DNA of 64,000 nucleotides. Source: Bacteroidales bacterium (GTDB lineage Bacteria > Bacteroidota > Bacteroidia > Bacteroidales > UBA932). The DNA is taken from positions 1 through 64,000 of the forward strand of contig JAILQG010000053.1 in the NCBI GenBank assembly GCA_024699055.1. The letters are read 5' to 3'. The notes below the pieces were generated by a model that saw only the letters and a list, made by a program, of their open reading frames with translations, was not told the origin of the DNA and made no database searches. The translations under genes were made by a program, and so were the position numbers. The number at the start of each line of letters is the position of its first letter. The first letter of the stretch is position 1. Of the stretch, positions 38,539-47,984 are shown piece by piece.

Positions 38539-39203
38539 ACGTAAAGATAGAAGGATCCTGGCGGCAAGCCCTGCAGAGTGAGTTCGACAAGCCTTACTTT
38601 GCGGGGCTTGTCTCTTATCTGCATGCCGAAAAGGAAAAGGGACAGACCATCTATCCTCCCGGGAACCGCATTTTCAGGGCCTTCGAGCTCACTCCGGTAC
38701 AGGACGTAAAAGTGGTAATTCTCGGTCAGGACCCTTATCACAATCCCGGGCAGGCGATGGGCCTGAGCTTCTCGGTGCCCGACGGCATGCCCGCTCCCCC
38801 GTCGCTCGTGAACATATATAAGGAAATAGAAAGCGACCTGGGAATCAGGATGGGCAGGACCTACAACCTCGAACCCTGGGCAAGGCAGGGCGTGCTGCTC
38901 CTGAACTCCATACTCACGGTACGCGCCGGACAGGCGGCATCCCACGAGAGGATAGGATGGGAAGAATTCACCGACGCCGTCATAAAATACATCTCAGACA
39001 ACTGCGACGGGGTGGTATTCATGCTCTGGGGAAACTTCGCCCGCGGCAAGGCTCCGCTCATCGATGCCCGTAAACATCTGGTTCTCCAGGCGGCGCATCC
39101 CTCCCCCCTCGCCCGCGGCGCGTTTTTTGGATGTAGACATTTCTCGAAAGCAAATAATTTTCTTACCTTTAAAGGCAAAACACCCATAAATTGGCAACTG
39201 TAG
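38535..39203 (+). CDS. ung: Uracil-DNA glycosylase, family 1
   Basis: VVILGQDPYHNPGQAMGLSFSV; HPSPLARGAFFGCRHFSKAN. Confidence 0.97.
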   Translation: MNVKIEGSWRQALQSEFDKPYFAGLVSYLHAEKEKGQTIYPPGNRIFRAFELTPVQDVKVVILGQDPYHNPGQAMGLSFSVPDGMPAPPSLVNIYKEIESDLGIRMGRTYNLEPWARQGVLLLNSILTVRAGQAASHERIGWEEFTDAVIKYISDNCDGVVFMLWGNFARGKAPLIDARKHLVLQAAHPSPLARGAFFGCRHFSKANNFLTFKGKTPINWQL

Positions 39204-39664
39204 CTTTATTCCCTGGATCCTTCGATCCCTTTACCGCCGGCCATCTGAACATCCTGCAGAGGGCGCTCACCATGTTCGACGAAGTGGTTGTAGCCATAGG
39301 CATCAACCAGGACAAGAGAGGTTTCTTTACGACCGAGCAGAAGGTGGACATCATCAAACAGGCCACCAAGGGGCTCAAAGGCGTGAAGATAATCCATTAT
39401 GAAGGCCTTACCGCCGATGCCTGCAAAGAGCTGGGAATCAAGCATATAGTCCGTGGTGTAAGGAACTTCATGGATTTCGAGACAGAGCAGAGCAACGCCG
39501 ATGCGAACCGCCGGCTCAATCCCGATGTCGACACCATCATCATCCCTACCGCACAGGAGTTCTCCCACATATCGTCCAGCGCGGTACGCGACATAATCCG
39601 CCACGGAGGAGATATCAGCACTTTCATGCCCAAGGGCGTAAACCTCCCCAAATTGAATGTTTAA
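39191..39664 (+). CDS. coaD: Phosphopantetheine adenylyltransferase
   Basis: (TTG start) MATVALFPGSFDPFTAGHLNILQRA; ISSSAVRDI; overlaps ung by 13 bp. Confidence 0.95.
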   Translation: MATVALFPGSFDPFTAGHLNILQRALTMFDEVVVAIGINQDKRGFFTTEQKVDIIKQATKGLKGVKIIHYEGLTADACKELGIKHIVRGVRNFMDFETEQSNADANRRLNPDVDTIIIPTAQEFSHISSSAVRDIIRHGGDISTFMPKGVNLPKLNV

Positions 39665-40469
39665 GAAGTTTCTGCTGCTGCTCTGCCTGCTGCCCGGAGT
39701 CATCATCTACGCAAGCGGCCAGGACCTCTATGAGAAGCTGGACAGCCTCATGGAAGTCTACGTGCAGAGCATACGCACAGAAGACGAGGAGAGCAAGGCG
39801 GGCGAAGCCGACTATATGATAGGCGCCGCCTCCGATTCCGCCACAAGGCAGCATGTCGCCCTGTGGCTCTTCGACTACTACAAAGAATCGCGCGTAATGG
39901 GCGAGGAGGCTGTCGCCATCCACATCTACGACAAATGGTTCGCCGACGGTACCGTCCCGATGCGCAGCGAATTCGACGAAATGGACGCCAAACTCTTCGC
40001 CGACTTCAACAGGAACTCCCTCATAGGCATGCAGGCGCCCAAGATAAGCCTGTTCAAACCGTGCCGCGGCCACAAAACCGTTCCCGAAGACGGAAAGGCG
40101 GCGATGCTCTGGTTCTTCGACACCTCCTGCGGAAAGTGCAAGGTGGAGGCGGAAGTGCTTCCGGCCGTACTGGAAAAGGAGGCGGTGCTGCCCGTCGATT
40201 TCATCGCGGTGTATGCCGGACAGGACAAAAAGTCGTGGAGACAGTTCCGCCGCAGCTTCAAAGTGAAGAACCCGAATGTGAAAGTGATTCACCTGTGGGA
40301 TCCCGAAATCGACAGCGACTACCTCCGCCTGTACGGAGTCATTTCGACCCCGAAACTGTATATGGTATCTTCCCGCGGAGAAATCATAGGCCGGCGCCTG
40401 GAGGTGGAGAATCTCCACGAGATGTTCGGCCTCGCGAAGATTATCGAAGATTATTTGAATAATGAATAA
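39657..40469 (+). CDS. Thioredoxin-fold/TlpA-like secreted protein
   Basis: Signal peptide; MLWFFDTSCGKCKVEAEVLP (CGKC); cis-Pro VISTPKLYM. Confidence 0.85.
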   Translation: MFKKFLLLLCLLPGVIIYASGQDLYEKLDSLMEVYVQSIRTEDEESKAGEADYMIGAASDSATRQHVALWLFDYYKESRVMGEEAVAIHIYDKWFADGTVPMRSEFDEMDAKLFADFNRNSLIGMQAPKISLFKPCRGHKTVPEDGKAAMLWFFDTSCGKCKVEAEVLPAVLEKEAVLPVDFIAVYAGQDKKSWRQFRRSFKVKNPNVKVIHLWDPEIDSDYLRLYGVISTPKLYMVSSRGEIIGRRLEVENLHEMFGLAKIIEDYLNNE

Positions 40470-40500
40470 TTACAAGAATATCTAAATATTTTAAATTTTT

Positions 40501-40531
40501 ATTGTAAATCAATAAATAATTATTATCTTTG
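40501..40531 (+). promoter_or_regulatory. Predicted promoter of M16 peptidase gene
   Basis: ATTG-N19-TATCTTTG, 26 nt before ATG 40558. Confidence 0.5.
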
Positions 40532-40557
40532 CACAAAGCATTAATTTATTAGTGATA

Positions 40558-43368
40558 ATGAAAAAGTTATTTGTATTCATCGCCGCAAGTTTCGCGGCTC
40601 TGAGCCTCAGCGCCCAGGGGAACCCCATGATGCAGGCCCTTCCGAACGACCCCGCAGTCCGCGTCGGCAAGCTTGAGAACGGCCTCACCTATTATATCCG
40701 CCACAACGAGCTTCCTAAAGACAGGGCGGAATTCTATCTCGCCACCAACACCGGCGGTATCTACGAGACCCCCGACCAGGACGGCCTCGCCCACTTCCTC
40801 GAGCACATGTGCTTCAACGGCACCGAGCGCTTCCCCGGAAAGGGCATCCTGAATTACCTTCAGAGCATAGGTGCTGAATTCGGCCGCAATATCAACGCCT
40901 CGACGGGCTTCGAGGAGACGCAGTACATGCTCAACAACATGCCGGTAGAACGCCCGACCGTGGCCGACTCCTGCCTCCTCATCCTCAGCGAGTATGCCCA
41001 TTACGTCACCAACTCCACCGAGGAGATAGACCTTGAGCGTCCCGTCATCATAGGTGAGAAGCGCCAGCGCAACACTGCCCAGTGGCGTACTCTCGAGAAG
41101 AGTCTCCCCTACTATTTCGGCGATACCAAATATGCTACCTGCACCCTTATCGGCAGCCAGGAGAGCCTCGAAACCTTCGCTCCCCAGAGCCTCCACAATT
41201 TCTACGCTTCCTGGTACCATCCCGACAGGCAGGCCGTGATAGTCGTCGGTGATATCGATCCCGACCGCATCGAGGCCAAGATCAAGGAGTACTTCGGCCG
41301 CATTCCCAAGTGTGAGAATCCCGAGGCCAAGCCCGAGATTCCCTTCCCGGCGAACAAGGAGCCCGTCGTAGGCATCCTCACCGACCCCGAAACCACCAAC
41401 GCCACCATTGAAATGGCATGGAAGAGCGAGGCCCAGCCCGAGGAAATGAACGCCACCATCATCGGCCAACTCAACGACCTCATGAAGTCGCTGGTAGGCC
41501 GCATCATGAGCGAGCGTTTCACCGACATCACTTCCAAACCCGGCGCAGCCTTCCTCGATGGCAGCCTTTATATCGGCGATTTGATTTACGAGAGCATCGA
41601 TGCCGTGGACGGCGAGGTGACTCTCCGCGAAGACAATATCATCGAGGGCTTCCGCGCCTTCTACACTGAGCTCGAACGCATGAAGCGCTACGGCTTCACC
41701 CCCGAGGAGTACAACCGTGCAAAGGCCGAAATCATCTCCTGGCAGGAAGCTGCAGTCGAGCGTGCCGCAACACGCAAGAGCCCCGAATTCATCCGTGAGC
41801 TCCTCAATCATTTCTTCGATCAGAAGAGCTATCTCGAGCCCGCCATGGAAAAGCAGATCGTCGAAGCCCTGCTCGGACAGATCAGCGTGGACCAGCTCAA
41901 CCAGATCGTTCCCCAGCTCATCACCGACGAGAACCTTGTGGTGATCTACAGCGGCCCCGAAAAGGAAGGCTATCCCACTCCCACCAAGGAGCAGATACTC
42001 AAGGTCATCGAAGAGGTGAAGGCTTCCGACATCGCAGCTCCCCAGGGCGAAGAAGTGGCTGCAGAGCTGCTCAATGCCGCGAAACTCAAGGCCGGAAAGG
42101 TCAAGAGCAGCGCTCCCGCACAGTACGGCTCCACCAAATGGACGCTCAGCAACGGCGTCGAAGTTTACCTCCTTCCCACCGATTACCGCAAGGACCAGAT
42201 ACTCTTCAATCTCTGGCGTGAAGGCGGCGAGACGCTCATCGCCACCGAAGACCTCCCGTCCTTCGACAGCAACGTCATTTCCATGTTCCAGCAGAATTCC
42301 GGTGTTGCCGGCTTCTCCGGAACCCAGCTCAAGAAGATGCTCACAGGCAAGAACGTCAACATGATGCCTTATGTGACCACTCTCACTCACGGCATCTCCG
42401 GTTCATCCACCAAGAAAGACCTCCAGACCGCATTCGAACTGATGTACCTCCTGTACACCAATCCGCGTTTCGACGCCGACGAGTACCAGGTAGGCATCGA
42501 CCAGCTCCGCGCCATGCTCCCGGGCCTTTCCGAGAATCCTCAGTATAAGCTCCAGAAGAAGCTCTTCGAAGTGGCGTACGGAGGCAATCCCCGCAATACC
42601 ATGCTTTCGGAAGAAGTTCTCAACAAGGCTTCGATAGCCACTGTGGAAAGGGTCTACAAGCAGCTCTTCAACGGCACCAAGGGCCTCAAGCTCCAGATCA
42701 CCGGTGACTTCAACCCCGATGAGATCAAGCCTCTCGTCGAGAAGTATGTCGGCAGCATCAAGAAGGGCGGCAAGGTCACCGCATGGGCTGACAACACGCC
42801 CAATTTCGTGAAGGGCGACGTCCGCGTGATGGATCCCGTCAAGATGGAAACTCCCCAGAGCACTGCCGTTATCCTTTATCATGCACCCATGGCCTACAAC
42901 CAGACCAACAAGGCCGCGCTGGACGCAGCGAGCTACATCCTCGACATGCGTTACACCGCCAGCCTCCGCGAAGATATCGGCGGCACCTACGGTGCAAGCG
43001 CACCCTCCAACCTCCAGGATCTTCCCGTCGAACAGGGATTCGTGCAGGTCATCTTCCAGTGCGACCCCGAAAAACGTGAGATTCTCGTGAAGACCGCCGA
43101 AGAGCAGTTCGCCGATCTCGCCACCGCGGGCCCGACCAAGGAAGAGTTCGACATGACAGTCCTGAACCTCAAGAAGAACGTGCCCGAGAAGAGGCTCAAC
43201 AACAGCTACTGGCAGAACCTCATCAAGAGCTACGTCATGAAGCAGGTCGAGGTCGACAAGGCTTATGAAGATGCCGTGAACAACCTCACCGCCGAAGACA
43301 TCAGGAAGGCTGTCGCCGAGATTCTCAACTCCGGCAACATAATCGAATTCGTACAGATTCCCGAATAG
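40558..43368 (+). CDS. M16 family zinc metallopeptidase, two-domain, secreted
   Basis: Signal peptide; GLAHFLEHMCFNGT (HxxEH); second inactive-like M16 half. Confidence 0.95.
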   Translation: MKKLFVFIAASFAALSLSAQGNPMMQALPNDPAVRVGKLENGLTYYIRHNELPKDRAEFYLATNTGGIYETPDQDGLAHFLEHMCFNGTERFPGKGILNYLQSIGAEFGRNINASTGFEETQYMLNNMPVERPTVADSCLLILSEYAHYVTNSTEEIDLERPVIIGEKRQRNTAQWRTLEKSLPYYFGDTKYATCTLIGSQESLETFAPQSLHNFYASWYHPDRQAVIVVGDIDPDRIEAKIKEYFGRIPKCENPEAKPEIPFPANKEPVVGILTDPETTNATIEMAWKSEAQPEEMNATIIGQLNDLMKSLVGRIMSERFTDITSKPGAAFLDGSLYIGDLIYESIDAVDGEVTLREDNIIEGFRAFYTELERMKRYGFTPEEYNRAKAEIISWQEAAVERAATRKSPEFIRELLNHFFDQKSYLEPAMEKQIVEALLGQISVDQLNQIVPQLITDENLVVIYSGPEKEGYPTPTKEQILKVIEEVKASDIAAPQGEEVAAELLNAAKLKAGKVKSSAPAQYGSTKWTLSNGVEVYLLPTDYRKDQILFNLWREGGETLIATEDLPSFDSNVISMFQQNSGVAGFSGTQLKKMLTGKNVNMMPYVTTLTHGISGSSTKKDLQTAFELMYLLYTNPRFDADEYQVGIDQLRAMLPGLSENPQYKLQKKLFEVAYGGNPRNTMLSEEVLNKASIATVERVYKQLFNGTKGLKLQITGDFNPDEIKPLVEKYVGSIKKGGKVTAWADNTPNFVKGDVRVMDPVKMETPQSTAVILYHAPMAYNQTNKAALDAASYILDMRYTASLREDIGGTYGASAPSNLQDLPVEQGFVQVIFQCDPEKREILVKTAEEQFADLATAGPTKEEFDMTVLNLKKNVPEKRLNNSYWQNLIKSYVMKQVEVDKAYEDAVNNLTAEDIRKAVAEILNSGNIIEFVQIPE

Positions 43369-43390
43369 CAGGAACTAGCCAATACGCAAA

Positions 43391-43421
43391 AGAAGGCGGC
43401 CGATCGGCCGCCTTCTTGTTT
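43391..43421. terminator. Perfect 26-bp palindromic hairpin, likely bidirectional terminator between M16 and glnA
   Basis: AGAAGGCGGCCGATCGGCCGCCTTCT followed by TGTTT. Confidence 0.6.
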
Positions 43422-43455
43422 GACGGGGGCGCTTATTATTTTTGACGGGGGCGCT
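43419..43455. repeat. Short tandem direct repeat TTTGACGGGGGCGCT x2 (period 22)
   Basis: Exact 15-nt copies at 43419-43433 and 43441-43455. Confidence 0.7.
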
Positions 43456-43474
43456 GTCCGCCGCGGCTAACCCG

Positions 43475-44986
43475 CTATCCGCAATGGAAGTACTTATTGA
43501 CGAGCTCGGCCACCTTCTTGGAATTGCCCTCGATGTCGTGGCGCAGGGTGCGGTCGTTGTAGCTGCGGAGTTTTGCGATCGTACCGTCGATCGCCCTCTT
43601 GTCGAACACGCCCATGGCTTCGTAGAAGCCGCGTTGCTTTTCGAGGCATTCGGCAGATGCCATGCAGCTGTCGGGAAGGCTGTCGAGCTGCGCGAGGCGC
43701 GCTGCGTTTTCTTCCTTGTGGATATCCACGTCCACGAAGGTTTTCCTGGCCTCGGCGAGGCCGTCTTTCATTTCAAGCCCGAGCCTGATGCCTACGCAGA
43801 GCGCAGCCATAAGCAGATAGGCGTTCGCGCTGCCGTCGGGAGAGCGCATCTCGAAGGTTTGCTTGAACGAGCCGTCCGAAGACTTCTCGTCTTCCTGCGG
43901 ATTGGCCGCGGCGCACATGTCGGTCTTGCTCGTCCAGCCAAGGGGCACGCGGACGAGGGCGGAACGGTTGCTGTAGCCCCAGCAGATATTGGTCGGAGCC
44001 TCCTGATGCGGCACGAGTCTGAAATAGGCTACCGGAACGGTGTTGCCGAATGCGGTGATGGAGGGGGCTATGAGCATGAGGCCGGCGATGGCTCTCTCCG
44101 CCGTTTCTGACAGCTTGCCGTCGGCTACGGTAATGCTCTTGCCGTCCTTCATCAGGCGCATGTGGATGTGCATGCCGGAGCCCGCCTTGCCCACGGTAAT
44201 CTTGGGAGCGAAGGAGACGTCCAGGTTGCGCTTCCATGCAAGGGTGCGGATAACCCATTTGGCAAGGGTCAGCTGGTCGGCGGCATCTTCGGCGTTCACC
44301 GGGAGGAATTCGATTTCGTTCTGTTCGTAATTCTTGCCGTCCTGCGTGAAGTTGCCCACTTCGCTGTGGCCGTACTTGATGCGTCCGCCCGTCTGCGCTA
44401 TGAGCTGCATGCACTCGGTGCGGAAGGAGTTGTATTTCGCGAAAGGCTGGGATTCGTGATATCCGTGCTGGTCTTCTGCCTGGAATGCGGGATCGAGATT
44501 GGAGATCACGTAGTATTCCAGTTCGCCCATGGCCTGGAAATCGATTCCGAATTCGTCGTGCAGGGCCGTGCAGGCCTTGTGGAGGGTGAAGTCCGGGGAG
44601 GTTTCGAGGCGTTTGCCGTCACGGTCGAAATAGGCGCAGAGCATGGTGAGCGTGGGTATTTCGGCGAACGGATCCACGAATGCGGTGCTAAAGCGGGGAA
44701 CCACGTAAAGGTCGGAGCGGCCGGCTTCTATGAACGGGAAAAGGCTGGAACCGTCGACACGCTCGCCATAGGTAAGGATGGTGTCGAGGTAGCTCTCGTC
44801 GTTGATTACGAAATTCAGGGTCTTTATGCGGCCGTCACCAGCAGGGTACATGAAATCCACCATCTGGATACCGTTTTCCTTGATGAAACGGATGATGTCC
44901 GACTTGGTGAAAGTGGCGGGAGACTTCTGGAGATAGGCAATTACTTTGTTGGCGTTCAGCGAGAACGTCATTTCTGGATTGGTCAT
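43475..44986 (-). CDS. glnA: Glutamine synthetase
   Basis: MGELEYYVISNLD, GKAGSGMHIHMRLMKDGK, NRSALVRVPLG, FEMRSPDGSANAYL. Confidence 0.94.
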   Translation of the reverse strand: MTNPEMTFSLNANKVIAYLQKSPATFTKSDIIRFIKENGIQMVDFMYPAGDGRIKTLNFVINDESYLDTILTYGERVDGSSLFPFIEAGRSDLYVVPRFSTAFVDPFAEIPTLTMLCAYFDRDGKRLETSPDFTLHKACTALHDEFGIDFQAMGELEYYVISNLDPAFQAEDQHGYHESQPFAKYNSFRTECMQLIAQTGGRIKYGHSEVGNFTQDGKNYEQNEIEFLPVNAEDAADQLTLAKWVIRTLAWKRNLDVSFAPKITVGKAGSGMHIHMRLMKDGKSITVADGKLSETAERAIAGLMLIAPSITAFGNTVPVAYFRLVPHQEAPTNICWGYSNRSALVRVPLGWTSKTDMCAAANPQEDEKSSDGSFKQTFEMRSPDGSANAYLLMAALCVGIRLGLEMKDGLAEARKTFVDVDIHKEENAARLAQLDSLPDSCMASAECLEKQRGFYEAMGVFDKRAIDGTIAKLRSYNDRTLRHDIEGNSKKVAELVNKYFHCG

Positions 44987-44995
44987 AGTGTTATT

Positions 44996-45037
44996 CGGTC
45001 ATTAAAAGTACGCAAAGATACGCTTTTTTAATGACCG
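44996..45037. promoter_or_regulatory. 12-bp perfect inverted repeat surrounding predicted glnA -7 element
   Basis: CGGTCATTAAAA (44996-45007) / TTTTAATGACCG (45026-45037) with minus-strand TATCTTTG at 45013-45020 in the spacer. Confidence 0.6.
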
Positions 45038-45045
45038 TTGCAATA

Positions 45046-45273
45046 TCAGAACAGGGTCGGATGATTCTCGTCGAGTTCTTTGAGCACGTGTTCCATGGTG
45101 GCCTGCCTGATAAGGCTGCTGAGCGACCTGGTACCGAACTTCCTGCGGTACTCGTCGACGGCGGCAAGCTCACGCTTGTTGAAGAAGACCGACTTGCGGA
45201 TGGTGCGCTTCAAGGCCGCTTTTTCTTTGTCCTGATAGCGGATGTCCACTCCGCCGTTTTTCTTTCTTGCCAT
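45046..45273 (-). CDS. Small basic protein with ribbon-helix-helix-like C-terminal half
   Basis: 75 aa; KSVFFNKRELAAVDEYRRKFGTRSLSSLIRQATMEHVLKEL fits strand-helix-helix; TATATTTG promoter at 45296-45303. Confidence 0.7.
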   Translation of the reverse strand: MARKKNGGVDIRYQDKEKAALKRTIRKSVFFNKRELAAVDEYRRKFGTRSLSSLIRQATMEHVLKELDENHPTLF

Positions 45274-45325
45274 AACCCTTTGATATTCAGTCTTACAAAT
45301 ATACGAAATAATCAGGTAAAAGCAA

Positions 45326-46936
45326 TTACTGCCGTCTTCGGATGAGCAGCAAGACAATCAGCCAGGCGAAGAGGAGCAGGAAGCCCAGGGTGCACACGCG
45401 CCCGGTGATGTCTCCGTATTCCACGAAGAAAGTACGCCTGTCGCTGAGGTTGACCTTGCCCGACAGCGTGGTCCTTTCCCACCAGGGGGTCTCGGAAAGA
45501 TACTCACCCCGCTGGTTGATGATTCCCGAAATGCCGGTATTGCCGCAGCGGGCGATATCCCTGCGGAGTTCTATGGCCCTGAGCGACGCATAGCTGGCAT
45601 GCTGCCTGTAGCCGGGGGTATCGCCCCACCAGGCATCGTTGGTGATGATAGTCATGAACCTTGCGCCAGCTTTAACATAACCGGTGCAATACTCCGGATA
45701 AACCGACTCGTAGCAGATGGCGCAGCCGAACGGGACCGACGTGGAATCGCTCCCGACGTAATTGAGGGCGGTAATTTCGGGCTGCCCGATGCAGCGCCCC
45801 ATGAGGCCGCCGAGTTTGTCGTCGATGGGCACGAAGAGCTTCGGATACGGAGTCATCTCCACACCCACAACCAGTTTGCTCTTGTGGAAGAGGTCATAAC
45901 GACCCGTGCCGTCAGTGCAGAATGCAGTATTCCGGTTTTCGAGCCAGCCGCTTCCGAACTTGCGCGCCAGGATGGACGGAGCTTCCGTCTGATTGAAGAA
46001 CTCGTACGTGGAAGCGCCGAACAGCAGGTTCGCCCCGGGACGGGTCTTCAGGAACTGCGAGAATGCCGTCCAGGTTTTGGAATCGCCTATGTCGTTCAGG
46101 AAAATGTCGCTGGTAAACGTCTCAGGGCCAATGAGAAGCCCTTCGAACGAAGGACCGGCCGCCTCGGAGAACTGGCCGATAAGCACCTCGTTCTGCTGCT
46201 CCTGCGTCATCGACTTGAATTTCTGGTAAGGGTCGAAATTCGGTTGGGCGATGACTACGTTCACTGTCCCTTCGGACTCCTCGGAGAAATGATGCCAGAT
46301 ATGGGCGGAAGCGGCATAAGGCAGCGCGATCACCAGCACCGTAGCAAGTACAGACGCCCATTTGGCGAAGCGCTTCCAACGGAACCAGGAGCCTTCCAGC
46401 ACGCTGACCATGATCCAGAAGATACCGAGGTTGGACAGCCAGATCCAGAGCGAGCCGCCCAGGGTGCCGGTAAACTCGTACCATTGCACGCTCCTGATGC
46501 TGCGGGCGAAGGCGTTGCCCAGCACCAGCCAGGGCCACGATATCTGCGCCTGCACCATGTACCAGCGCTCCCAGGCAATCCAGAAGAACATCAGGAACAG
46601 ATATGGCAGGATGCCGCCGAAACGCTTTTTGGACAGCCGGAAGAAGCCGAAGATGACCGACATCTGCAGAGAGTTGGCGAGCACCGCGAAGATGCCGCCT
46701 CCTATCGTGGCGTTGCATACCCAGAAGGTGGTGGCGGCGTTCCAGAGCACGAAGGCGCTGTAATGCCATATCCAGAAACGGCGCACTTCATTCTGCTGGG
46801 CGACCCTTTCTGCCGCAAGCAGGGGCACGAAGCCGATGAGTGACAGGAAGCCCAGATGTGGCACAAGCCACGGGAGGCTCATCAGTGCGGCGAAAATCAG
46901 CACCAGTATCCAAAGTGTTCCGTAGGGTTTACGCAT
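45326..46936 (-). CDS. lnt: Apolipoprotein N-acyltransferase
   Basis: N-terminal TM helices plus nitrilase domain (LIGPETF, CYESVYPEY, RRDIARCGNTGISGIIN). Confidence 0.93.
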   Translation of the reverse strand: MRKPYGTLWILVLIFAALMSLPWLVPHLGFLSLIGFVPLLAAERVAQQNEVRRFWIWHYSAFVLWNAATTFWVCNATIGGGIFAVLANSLQMSVIFGFFRLSKKRFGGILPYLFLMFFWIAWERWYMVQAQISWPWLVLGNAFARSIRSVQWYEFTGTLGGSLWIWLSNLGIFWIMVSVLEGSWFRWKRFAKWASVLATVLVIALPYAASAHIWHHFSEESEGTVNVVIAQPNFDPYQKFKSMTQEQQNEVLIGQFSEAAGPSFEGLLIGPETFTSDIFLNDIGDSKTWTAFSQFLKTRPGANLLFGASTYEFFNQTEAPSILARKFGSGWLENRNTAFCTDGTGRYDLFHKSKLVVGVEMTPYPKLFVPIDDKLGGLMGRCIGQPEITALNYVGSDSTSVPFGCAICYESVYPEYCTGYVKAGARFMTIITNDAWWGDTPGYRQHASYASLRAIELRRDIARCGNTGISGIINQRGEYLSETPWWERTTLSGKVNLSDRRTFFVEYGDITGRVCTLGFLLLFAWLIVLLLIRRRQ

Positions 46937-47984
46937 CTTCCATTTCCTCCTGCGGCATGTTGCCGCTGTATTTGCGCCATTTGTCCAGCAGGGCCGTCAT
47001 GTCCTGCGGAAGCGGCGTGTCGAACTGTATCCATTTGCGCGTGCGCGGATGGACGAATCCAAGCGTCTTGGCGTGAAGTGCCTGCCTTGGGCATATTTCG
47101 AAGCAGTTGTGGATGAACTGCCTGTATTTCGCATAGATGGTGCCCTTCCTGATAGTCGCGCCGCCGTACTTTTCATCGTTGAAGAGCGGATGGCCGATGG
47201 ACGCCATGTGCACCCTGATCTGGTGGGTGCGGCCCGTTTCCAGAGAGCATTCCAGCAGGGTTACGAAACCAAAGCGTTCCAGCACCCGGAAATGTGTGAC
47301 GGCCCGTTTGCCGTCTTCGGAATTCCTGGCCACCCTGAAGCGGGTGCGCTCGGACGGATCCCTTTCGAGGTTTGCATCCACCGTGCCTTCGTCTTCCTTT
47401 ACATCCCCCCAGACCACGGCCTGATACCTGCGGTCGATGCTGTGCTCATAGAACTGGTGGGACAAGCTCATCTGCGCCTCGTCGCTCTTGGCCACGACCA
47501 GAAGGCCACTGGTGTCCTTGTCTATCCTGTGGACCAGCACCCCCAGGCGATCGTCGTCGGGAGACTCCGGAGAAAGGTGAAGGTAGAAAGCAAGGGCGTT
47601 TACGAGGGTGGCATCATAGTGTCCGTGGCCGGGGTGGACCACCATGCCGGCGGGCTTGTTTATGACGAGGACATCTTCGTCCTCATAGAAAATGTCGAGG
47701 GGTATATCCTGCGGGATGACTTCCACGCCGCGCCGCTCGTAGGGCATCACGAAACGGATGACGTCGCCGGGGCGGACGAGCTGGTTGGCCTTCACCGCCT
47801 TGTCCCCCACTTTCACGTAACCTTCCTTGATTGCAAGCTGGATGCGGTTGCGGGAGGTCTTCTCGAGATGGGTGGCCATGTACTTGTCCACCCGCACGGG
47901 CTCCTGGCCGGCGTCGACGGTGAGCCGGAAATGTTCGAACTGGGGTTCCTCTTCCTCTATGCTGTCAATCCATTCTTCTTCCAT
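46929..47984 (-). CDS. rluD: 23S rRNA pseudouridine synthase, RluD family
   Basis: S4 domain; VLVHRIDKDTSGLLVVAKS; TGRTHQIRVHMASIGHPLFND. Confidence 0.93.
   Translation of the reverse strand: MEEEWIDSIEEEEPQFEHFRLTVDAGQEPVRVDKYMATHLEKTSRNRIQLAIKEGYVKVGDKAVKANQLVRPGDVIRFVMPYERRGVEVIPQDIPLDIFYEDEDVLVINKPAGMVVHPGHGHYDATLVNALAFYLHLSPESPDDDRLGVLVHRIDKDTSGLLVVAKSDEAQMSLSHQFYEHSIDRRYQAVVWGDVKEDEGTVDANLERDPSERTRFRVARNSEDGKRAVTHFRVLERFGFVTLLECSLETGRTHQIRVHMASIGHPLFNDEKYGGATIRKGTIYAKYRQFIHNCFEICPRQALHAKTLGFVHPRTRKWIQFDTPLPQDMTALLDKWRKYSGNMPQEEMEDA

Noticed and set aside
40567-42390. 607-aa minus-strand ORF opposite the M16 peptidase
   Set aside because: Shadow ORF from codon bias of a well-supported M16 peptidase gene.
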